Shown here piece by piece: positions 1-5,134 of a DNA stretch of 5,134 bases (position 1 is the stretch's first letter; each line of letters opens with the position of its first letter). The notes beneath the pieces are model-generated. The model made no database searches. It worked only from the letters and a program-made list of their open reading frames with translations, and was not told where the DNA came from. The stretch is from NCBI GenBank assembly GCA_005792205.1, contig SXSO01000006.1, forward strand, positions 1 through 5,134. The letters are read 5' to 3'. This DNA is from Bacteroidota bacterium. GTDB taxonomy: Bacteria; Bacteroidota; Ignavibacteria; UBA10030; F1-140-MAGs086. The position numbers and the translations under genes are program-made.

Positions 1-657
1 AAAACTAAATTTGAAAGTCAAAAAGCACTTATGCTTGACGCATTATTAATTGTAATTCAATTTGCATTTTTTCTTTTTCTTGGACTTTGTTTATTTGCAT
101 TTTATGATGGTGTTGAATTTCAAAAACTTGGTTTGACATCATCTGATGAAATTTTTCCAAAATTTATCGTTGAAAATTTACCAATAGGAATAAAAGGAAT
201 TGTGATTGCTGGAGTGTTGGCATCTGCGATGGGAACTTTATCTTCAGCAATAAGTTCGCTTGCATCCTCAACTTATTTGGATTTGTTTAAAACTGAAAAT
301 AGGTCAAATGAAATTTTTTGGTCAAAAATTTTTACACTTATTTGGGGAATAATTTTAATTTTTGGAGCAACATTATTTACTGATACAAAAAATCCAGTTG
401 TGGAGATTGGTTTGAAAATTGCATCCATCACTTATGGAGGATTACTTGGAACATTTTTTCTTGGTTTATTTTTTAAAAATACAAATCAAATTGATGCATT
501 TATCGGATTTATTTTTGGTTTGCTATCTATGGGTTGCGTATTATTATTTACAAAAATTGATTTTACTTGGCACACATTGATTGGAACTTGTGTTACAATT
601 ATTGTTGGAAATATTTCATCTTTAATAAAAATAAAAACTAAAAATGCAGTTTCTTGA
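1..657 (+). CDS. Sodium:solute symporter (SSS family), C-terminal part, 5' end off window
   Basis: The reading frame is open from base 1, so the ATG at position 31 is internal and the true start lies left of the window. The visible 218 residues are the C-terminal part of a Na+-coupled inner-membrane symporter of the SSS/SLC5 (LeuT-fold) family. The opening residues (SQKALMLDALL, then hydrophobic 12-34) match the helix that follows the QR(x)AKS-type loop in the family. Residues 66-97 (GIVIAGVLASAMGTLSS, then ASSTYLDLF) are the conserved helix (TM8 in vSGLT numbering) that supplies Na2-site residues. By alignment from memory to PutP (MST, Ser340/Thr341) this copy reads M77-G78-T79, so the serine is replaced by glycine and the threonine is kept. 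Further hydrophobic helices lie at about 108-127, 134-158, 165-184 and 189-208. The protein ends soon after the last helix, with no C-terminal extension. The substrate cannot be told. The family call is firm; the subfamily is not. Confidence 0.9.
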   Translation, partial: KTKFESQKALMLDALLIVIQFAFFLFLGLCLFAFYDGVEFQKLGLTSSDEIFPKFIVENLPIGIKGIVIAGVLASAMGTLSSAISSLASSTYLDLFKTENRSNEIFWSKIFTLIWGIILIFGATLFTDTKNPVVEIGLKIASITYGGLLGTFFLGLFFKNTNQIDAFIGFIFGLLSMGCVLLFTKIDFTWHTLIGTCVTIIVGNISSLIKIKTKNAVS

Positions 658-2371
658 TTACTTTATCGTATTTGTTTATTTTGTAATATCGATTGCAATT
701 GGAGTTTATTATTCTAAACGAGCATCAAAAGGAACAAGTGAGTTTTTCCTTTCAGGACGAAATTTATCTTGGTGGTTAGCAGGAACTTCAATGGTAGCAA
801 CAACATTTGCTGCTGATACACCACTTGCTGTAACTGAACTTGTTGCAAAAAATGGAATTGCTGGAAATTGGTTGTGGTGGAATTTTGTTTTTGGAAGTGT
901 ATTGACAATTTTTTTCTTTGCAAAACTTTGGAGAAGAGCATCTGTTATGACAGATGTAGAATTTGTTGAACTTCGTTATTCTGGAAAACCTGCTGCATTT
1001 CTTCGTGGGTTTCGTGCACTTTATCTTGGATTTTTTCTCAATTCAATAATTATGGGATGGGTGAATGTTGCAATGATGTCAATACTTGAAGGTGTTTTTG
1101 GCATTTCACATTCACAAGTAATGATATATATTATTTGTTCTATGATTTTGGTTGCAATATATTCTGCAATGTCAGGACTTTGGGGAGTTGCAGTAACTGA
1201 TGTTTTTCAATTTATATTTGCTATGACTGGAACAACTGTGCTTGCAATTTTACTTTTAAATCTTCCACAAGTTGGAGGGATAAGTGGATTGCAAGAAAAA
1301 CTTCCAAAACATATTTTTAATTTTTTTCCAACAATTGAAAATGTATCAACAAATATTGGACAAACATTTGCATTGTCGTTTAGTGTTTTTCTTGCATATA
1401 TTGGAATACAGTGGTGGGCATCTTGGTATCCTGGAGCAGAACCGGGAGGAGGAGGTTATGTTGCTCAAAGAATGATGGCTGCAAAAGATGAACGACATTC
1501 TGTTTTTGCAACACTTTGGTTTACAATTGCTCATTATTGTATTCGTCCTTGGACGTGGATTTTAACAGCGCTTGCAACTTTGGTTTTATATCCACAGCTT
1601 TCTTTGGATGACAAAAAACTTGGTTATGTTTATGCGATGAAAGATCATTTGCCCGTTGGATTTTTAGGAATGTTAATTGCAGCATTTTTTGCTGCATATA
1701 TGTCTACAATTTCAACACATTTGAATTGGGGAACTTCATATTTTGTAAATGATTTTTACAAACGGTTTATAAATCCAAATGCCAGTGAAAAAAAATATGT
1801 TTTTATTTCACGTGTTTCAACAATTTTTTTAATGATTGTTTCAATTTTTGTTACAATTTTTATTGATACGATTTCTGGTGCTTGGGAGTTTATAATTGAA
1901 GCAAGTGCGGGACTTGGACTTGTGTTAATTTTGCGATGGTATTGGTGGAGAGTAAATGCGTTTAGTGAAATTAGTGCAATGATTACACCATTTTTTGTAT
2001 ATGGATATTTAAGTTTTTTTACTGAAATAAAATTTCCAAATTCGCTTTTCATAATTGTTGGTATTACAACATTGATTTGGATTATTATTACATTTATTAC
2101 AAAACCAACAGATGAAAATGTTTTGAAAGAATTTTATACTCGCATTCGTCCAGGAGGATTTTGGAAACCAATTTCAAAAATACTTCCACATATACAAACT
2201 GATTTTAATTTTGTAAGACAAATTTTACAATGGATTTTAGGTGTTGTGATTGTATATTCATGTTTGTTTGGAACAGGAAAAATAATTTTTGGAGAATTTA
2301 TATTTGGAATTTTATTATTTCTTGTTATGTGCGTTGCTTCTATTTTATTATGGAAAACGATGAAAGAGTAG
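644..2371 (+). CDS. Sodium:solute symporter (SSS family), large variant with two extra C-terminal helices
   Basis: A complete 575-residue inner-membrane protein that likely imports an organic solute with Na+. The start is well fixed: an in-frame TAA lies at 632-634, and ATG 644 is the first possible start, placing helix 1 at residues 4-23. The next Met (residue 50) would remove that helix. Family marks are EFFLSGRNLSWWLAGTSM (33-50), the first-core-helix segment VATTFAADTP (51-60), SGLWGVAVTDVFQF (177-190), GGGGYVAQRMMAAKDERHS (268-286), and the Na2-site helix AAFFAAYMSTISTHLNWG (346-363), where S354-T355 align with PutP Ser340-Thr341. After the core, a hydrophilic stretch (about 488-523, with FYTRIRPGGFWKP) leads to two more helices at about 526-545 and 549-570. 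I recall this arrangement from Bacteroidota symporters annotated only as 'sodium:solute symporter'. The gene overlaps the preceding symporter by 14 nt, which suggests translational coupling. No Shine-Dalgarno is seen. The substrate is unknown. Confidence 0.93.
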   Translation: MQFLDYFIVFVYFVISIAIGVYYSKRASKGTSEFFLSGRNLSWWLAGTSMVATTFAADTPLAVTELVAKNGIAGNWLWWNFVFGSVLTIFFFAKLWRRASVMTDVEFVELRYSGKPAAFLRGFRALYLGFFLNSIIMGWVNVAMMSILEGVFGISHSQVMIYIICSMILVAIYSAMSGLWGVAVTDVFQFIFAMTGTTVLAILLLNLPQVGGISGLQEKLPKHIFNFFPTIENVSTNIGQTFALSFSVFLAYIGIQWWASWYPGAEPGGGGYVAQRMMAAKDERHSVFATLWFTIAHYCIRPWTWILTALATLVLYPQLSLDDKKLGYVYAMKDHLPVGFLGMLIAAFFAAYMSTISTHLNWGTSYFVNDFYKRFINPNASEKKYVFISRVSTIFLMIVSIFVTIFIDTISGAWEFIIEASAGLGLVLILRWYWWRVNAFSEISAMITPFFVYGYLSFFTEIKFPNSLFIIVGITTLIWIIITFITKPTDENVLKEFYTRIRPGGFWKPISKILPHIQTDFNFVRQILQWILGVVIVYSCLFGTGKIIFGEFIFGILLFLVMCVASILLWKTMKE

Positions 2372-2439
2372 AATAGATTTCAAAATAATTTTTATCTTTT
2401 AAAAAATGTTTATTTGCTAACTTACAACTATATTATTTT

Positions 2440-4155
2440 ATGAAACATATTCGTTATTATTTTATTTTCTCATTTGTATTATTCAATAATACTTTTTCCC
2501 AATGGTCAGATGACCCATATTTAAACTTACAAATTTGTGACGTTGTTGGAGAGCAATCTGTTCCCAAAATTAAAAATACAACTGATGGGAAATGTTATAT
2601 TTCTTGGTATGATAATCGTAGTGGAAGTTATGCAATGTATTTACAATTATTGAATTCATTGGGTGAAAAGCAGTTTGGTGAAGATGGATTACTTGTAAGC
2701 GATAATCCACAAGATAGTTGGATTGTAGATCATGATTTGTGCGTGGATAATAATAACAATGCGATAGTTTCATTTTGTGATATTCGCAGTGGTTCAACAT
2801 TTAATCCTTTTATTTATAAAATAAGTAGTACAGGAAATTTTCTTTGGGGAGAAAATGGAATAACACTTTCAAATGATTTTGATGTTTTTCAAGCAGCACC
2901 AAAAGTTGCTTCAACAAATGATGGTGGATGTGTTGTTATATGGATTTATAGTTCAACTCCAAACAAAGTTGCAATACAAAAAATTTCAAATGATGGAAAT
3001 TTAATGTGGGGAGATGTGCCAATTTTTTTAAGTGGTGTTGGAAGTGAAAATTTTACTTATCCAAATATTGTTTCATCAAATGAAGGAAATGTAATAGCAA
3101 TGTGGTCGGGATATTCTGGTTCATTTTTAAATCCACAAAACTATAGAATTTATTCACAAAAATTTTCTCCAAACGGACTTCCAATGTGGAGTGAATTTCC
3201 TGAAACTGTTTATTCTCTTGGAAGAGTTGCTGGATTTTTTTCTCCAAAAATTTTTTCAGATGGAAATGATGGAGTATTTTATGTTTGGCAAGATGATAGA
3301 GATTTAAATAATTTGACTAAATCTTATGTTCAACATTTTTCTTCAAACGGAGAAAATCTTTTTCCAATTGATGGAGTTAGTGGAAGTTCATCAAACTCAT
3401 CACATAGTTTTGATGCAGCTATTACTTATGTTTCCTCAACTAATGAAACATTTATGTTTTGGAAAGAAGCAAATTCTTTGCAAAGTGCTTTTGGAATTTA
3501 TGGACAAAAGTTTTCAAGTGATGGAACTACTTTATGGAATGAATTTGGGAAACCATGTTCGGAACTAAATCAAAATAGTTATTCATCAATTTCAGCGAAT
3601 GCATTTGAAAATAATGCGATTGTTTATTTCAACGAGTTAATTTTTGGTTCTGTGATTGCTTTTCCAAAAATTTTTAAAATAAATTCTAATAGTGAAATTG
3701 AGTGGGAAAAACATATTTCATATGCTCAAAGTGAAAAACTTCGTCTCCTTGCAACTGTTGATGAAAATGGCACTTCAAAAATAATTTGGCAAGATAAACG
3801 AAATGATGAAAGTGGAATTTATGGACAGCGAATTAATATTGATGGAAGTTATGGAAATCCACTTTCTGTTTCTGAAAATAATTTTCCGAATAATTTTTCT
3901 TTACAACAAAATTATCCAAATCCATTTAATCCAAAAACAAAAATTTTATTTTCTCTAACTAGTTCAAAAAATATTTTACTAAAAATTTATGATGTTTTAG
4001 GAAATGAAGTTGCAACATTGATTGACAACGAATTTATGAGTAATGGAAATTATGAAATTGAATTTAATGGAAACAATTTGCAAAGTGGAGTATATTATTA
4101 CAAATTGACAATGGATAATTTTTCTGAAACAAAAACAATGATTTTGATAAAATAA
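2440..4155 (+). CDS. Secreted propeller-like repeat protein with type IX secretion sorting domain
   Basis: A 571-residue exported protein. Residues 1-20 form a Sec signal peptide (MKHIR, then a hydrophobic core). Cleavage is likely between S20 and Q21, which would leave the N-terminal Gln common in T9SS cargo. Residues about 42-478 hold eight degenerate repeats of 45-60 residues, each built as P-x-I...DG/NEG-x-V-x-W-x-D-x-R...IYGQ-x-F/I-x-x-x-G-x-x-x-W; the best copies contain SWYDNRSGSY (55-64), YVWQDDRD (281-288) and IIWQDKRNDESGIYGQR (448-464). The pattern suggests a beta-propeller fold. Residues 486-571 match the T9SS type A sorting domain: NYPNPFNPKTKI (491-502), LKIYDVLGNEVATL (514-527), SGVYYYKL (549-556) and a final ETKTMILIK. 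The domain should direct outer-membrane export and either surface anchoring or release. I see no catalytic motif; a binding or adhesive role is a guess. The gene starts 68 nt after the symporter, without an evident terminator between, so it may be co-transcribed. ATG 2440 directly precedes the signal peptide and no earlier in-frame ATG was found. Confidence 0.9.
   Translation: MKHIRYYFIFSFVLFNNTFSQWSDDPYLNLQICDVVGEQSVPKIKNTTDGKCYISWYDNRSGSYAMYLQLLNSLGEKQFGEDGLLVSDNPQDSWIVDHDLCVDNNNNAIVSFCDIRSGSTFNPFIYKISSTGNFLWGENGITLSNDFDVFQAAPKVASTNDGGCVVIWIYSSTPNKVAIQKISNDGNLMWGDVPIFLSGVGSENFTYPNIVSSNEGNVIAMWSGYSGSFLNPQNYRIYSQKFSPNGLPMWSEFPETVYSLGRVAGFFSPKIFSDGNDGVFYVWQDDRDLNNLTKSYVQHFSSNGENLFPIDGVSGSSSNSSHSFDAAITYVSSTNETFMFWKEANSLQSAFGIYGQKFSSDGTTLWNEFGKPCSELNQNSYSSISANAFENNAIVYFNELIFGSVIAFPKIFKINSNSEIEWEKHISYAQSEKLRLLATVDENGTSKIIWQDKRNDESGIYGQRINIDGSYGNPLSVSENNFPNNFSLQQNYPNPFNPKTKILFSLTSSKNILLKIYDVLGNEVATLIDNEFMSNGNYEIEFNGNNLQSGVYYYKLTMDNFSETKTMILIK
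2563..3873 (+). repeat. Eight degenerate ~50-residue protein repeats (putative beta-propeller blades)
   Basis: Approximate repeat starts, in residues of the secreted protein, are 42, 97, 154, 208, 269, 325, 382 and 434. The shared frame is a start such as PKI/PNI/PKV, a small acidic-Gly turn (TDG, NDGG, NEG, GNDG, ENG), a strand ending in W or F (ISWYD, VIWIY, AMWSG, YVWQD, IIWQD), an often present D-x-R, a strand ending in Y-x-Q (IYSQKF, IYGQKF, IYGQRI), then S/N-x-x/DG and a Trp (LWGENG, LMWGD, PMWSE, LWNEFG). Repeat 7 is the most decayed. At DNA level the copies are divergent; one visible shared run, GGAATTTATGGACA, encodes GIYGQ in repeats 6 and 8. The repeat number is read by eye. Confidence 0.75.
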
Positions 4156-4176
4156 ATTTTTGATTTTTATTTTTAC

Positions 4177-4226
4177 AACAAAACGATAATTCAGAATTTT
4201 TTGAGTTGTCGTTTTGTTATTTTTTT
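4177..4226 (+). terminator. Rho-independent terminator of the secreted-protein transcription unit
   Basis: The left arm AACAAAACGATAATTC (4177-4192) pairs with the right arm GAGTTGTCGTTTTGTT (4203-4218). This gives a 16-bp stem with two G-U wobbles and a loop of about 10 nt, followed after one A by seven T (4220-4226). It lies 22 nt after the stop of the secreted protein. The sequence before the left arm has T runs on the + strand, hence A runs on the - strand, so it should work only rightward and not for the converging kinase. Confidence 0.85.
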
Positions 4227-4271
4227 GATTTATTGAACTCTTATTTTAGAACCGTATTTATTGATTGAAAC

Positions 4272-4287
4272 TGTGATATAAGTCACA
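4272..4287. promoter_or_regulatory. CRP/FNR-family-like operator, TGTGA-N6-TCACA
   Basis: The sequence TGTGATATAAGTCACA is a perfect 5-bp inverted repeat with a 6-base spacer and A/T-rich flanks. It matches the half-site pattern of the CRP consensus; some other Crp/Fnr-family regulators recognise related dyads. The dyad is seen directly; binding is inferred. It is not upstream of either visible gene, because both neighbours end toward it, so it may be a chance match in AT-rich DNA or may serve an unannotated small RNA. Confidence 0.4.
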
Positions 4288-4373
4288 TAAACAGAACGGA
4301 AAATTTTTCTTATTTGTTGTCTAAAAGAGGAAATTTTTTCTCGTTTAATAGGTATTTATTATACGTAAATAAC

Positions 4374-4390
4374 TTTACATGTCATGTAAA
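4374..4390. repeat. Perfect 17-nt palindrome TTTACATG-T-CATGTAAA
   Basis: Two 8-base arms are exactly inverted around T4382. As RNA, TTTACA/TGTAAA could form a 6-bp stem with a 5-nt loop. The sequence CGAC and six T (4395-4400) follow, which resembles a weak rightward terminator. As DNA, the symmetry and length suit a dimeric regulator's site. The sequence alone does not decide between these. Confidence 0.5.
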
Positions 4391-4521
4391 CGACTTTTTT
4401 GGACCGAAACAGGATTTTTGATGGTATGAATAAATTCTTAAACAAACAAATCTGATTTTTGGTTTGTAAATTTTTAAATACAACAATTATGATTTTAGAT
4501 AATCAAGTATAAAAAAATAAT

Positions 4522-5134
4522 TTACTTTTTTATTGGATTAAAATATTCTACATCTGACTTATCGTGTCTTAAAATTTCATAAACAAGAGAATTAAAATCA
4601 TCCTCATTATTTACAAAATCAAGTTCAGTTGTATTTACAATTAAAAGTGGAGCATTACGATAGTGAAAGAAAAAATAATTATATGCTTCATTTAAATCTT
4701 TGATATAACTTTCACTGATATTTTTTTCAATTGGTCTTGCTCTTTTTTTTATGTTTGACATAAGTCGTTCAATTTTTGATTGTAAATAAACAACCAAATC
4801 AGGTTTTGTAATCAGTGAATTATTCATTGTTGAAAAAATTGTTTCATAGAGTTGTAGTTCGCTATTTTGTAAATTCAGATGAGCAAAAATTTTATCTTTT
4901 TCAAAAATGTAATCCGAAATTAAAAATTTATTGAACAAACCACCTTGCATCAAAATTTGTTGTTGTTTAAATCTTGAAAGCAGAAAAAATATTTGAGTTT
5001 GAAATGCATATCTATCTGGATCGTCATAAAATTTTGGCAAAAACGGATTTTCCTCAAATTGTTCAGTAATCAATTGAGCATTTAGTTTTTCGCTTAACAT
5101 TTTTGCTAAACTTGTTTTTCCAACACCAATCACA
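4522..5134 (-). CDS. Deoxynucleoside kinase (dNK family), N-terminus off window
   Basis: This is a cytoplasmic salvage enzyme that should transfer phosphate from a nucleoside triphosphate to a deoxynucleoside, probably deoxyadenosine or deoxyguanosine by family type. The 203 visible residues begin inside the P-loop: IGVGKTS (2-8) is the end of GxxGxGK(T/S). The GTG codon at 5131-5133 is therefore an internal Val, and the true start should lie about 10 codons to the right, giving the usual length of about 210. Other marks are ITEQFEENPFLPKFYDDPDRYAFQTQIFFL (22-51, too long to be one motif; likely catalytic acid E24), FLISDYIFEKDKIFA (70-84, the place of the DRS-type motif), PDLVVYL (111-117), and the LID-like stretch KKRARPIEKNISESYIKDL (129-147). 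In the DRS-type motif Tyr stands where many relatives have Arg. No clear terminator follows; an A/T-only inverted repeat (4509-4516 with 4526-4533) spans the stop. The family call is firm; the nucleoside preference is inferred. Confidence 0.92.
   Translation of the reverse strand, partial: VIGVGKTSLAKMLSEKLNAQLITEQFEENPFLPKFYDDPDRYAFQTQIFFLLSRFKQQQILMQGGLFNKFLISDYIFEKDKIFAHLNLQNSELQLYETIFSTMNNSLITKPDLVVYLQSKIERLMSNIKKRARPIEKNISESYIKDLNEAYNYFFFHYRNAPLLIVNTTELDFVNNEDDFNSLVYEILRHDKSDVEYFNPIKK

Larger units (their letters stand above)
4227..4521. other. Convergent intergenic gap, no protein gene supported
   Basis: About 295 bases lie between the rightward terminator and the stop of the leftward kinase, so no promoter for the flanking genes is needed here. 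The gap holds a CRP-like dyad (4272-4287), two near-identical 13-nt runs GGAAAATTTTTCT (4298-4310) and GGAAATTTTTTCT (4329-4341), a perfect 17-nt palindrome followed by a T run (4374-4400), and a weak hairpin ACAAAC/GTTTGT (4442-4447 with 4462-4467) followed by AAATTTTT. The only small ORF I examined, 16 codons at 4379-4429, has no ribosome binding site or recognisable features. I see no tRNA, CRISPR array or insertion-sequence remnant. Confidence 0.6.

Noticed and set aside
31..33. ATG as start of the first symporter
   Set aside because: The frame is open through base 1 and codes for family-typical sequence before this Met; the protein would lack more than half of its core helices.
1756..2052. 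Leftward ORF of 98 codons inside the second symporter
   Set aside because: It lies wholly antisense to a well-supported membrane protein gene and its product has no recognisable features; a shadow of the real frame.
2388..2407. Hairpin ATTTTT...AAAAAT between symporter and secreted-protein gene as terminator
   Set aside because: The stem is only A-T pairs with no G-C and no proper T run after it; such matches are expected in AT-rich spacers.
2393..2440. Bacteroidota-type promoter (TTTG / TAnnTTTG) before the secreted-protein gene
   Set aside because: TATCTTTT at 2393-2400 resembles a -7 box, but no TTTG lies about 19 bases before it; TTTG at 2413-2416 would place its -7 box over the start codon.
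4379..4429. 16-codon ORF (MSCKRLFWTETGFLMV)
   Set aside because: Too short, no ribosome binding site, and its start sits within the palindrome; no sign of coding.
4509..4533. Inverted repeat ATAAAAAA/TTTTTTAT around the kinase stop as leftward terminator
   Set aside because: The stem is A/T-only and the T run is within the stem rather than after it; terminator function is not convincing.
5131..5133. GTG as start codon of the kinase
   Set aside because: It falls inside the P-loop (GxxGxGKT); starting there would remove the first glycine and the preceding beta-strand, so the gene must continue past the right edge.

Overview
The window is strongly AT-rich and reads like a member of the Bacteroidota/Chlorobi supergroup, most likely an Ignavibacteria-type organism. 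The main evidence is the C-terminal tail of the secreted protein (start 2440), with its NYPNPFNPKTKI opening and YDVLGNEVATL and SGVYYYKL core. That is the type IX secretion (T9SS) type A sorting domain in the form common in Ignavibacteriota. The lack of clear Shine-Dalgarno sequences in front of the genes, and the kind of deoxynucleoside kinase present, agree with this. The placement is by pattern recognition, not by a search.

Layout: (1) 1-657 (+) is the C-terminal part of a sodium:solute symporter (SSS/SLC5 family) cut by the left edge. (2) 644-2371 (+) is a complete, larger symporter of a different SSS subfamily that overlaps the first by 14 nt. (3) 2440-4155 (+) encodes a secreted repeat protein with a signal peptide, about eight propeller-like repeats and a T9SS sorting tail. 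(4) 4177-4226 is a convincing intrinsic terminator closing this rightward group. (5) 4227-4521 is a gap between converging genes with no protein gene that I can support, but it contains a perfect TGTGA-N6-TCACA dyad and a perfect 17-nt palindrome followed by six T. (6) 4522-5134 (-) is a nearly complete deoxynucleoside kinase running off the right edge inside its P-loop.

The three rightward genes probably form one transcription unit. The two inner-membrane symporters are coupled by overlap, and the secreted protein follows 68 nt later with no terminator between. A plausible reading is an uptake locus with an exported, possibly surface-attached, propeller protein, but nothing in the window names the substrate. 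The leftward kinase belongs to nucleotide salvage and is a separate unit.

I see no unmistakable new system. The most unusual part is the gap between the 3' ends of two converging genes, which carries operator-like and terminator-like dyads and could hide a small RNA.
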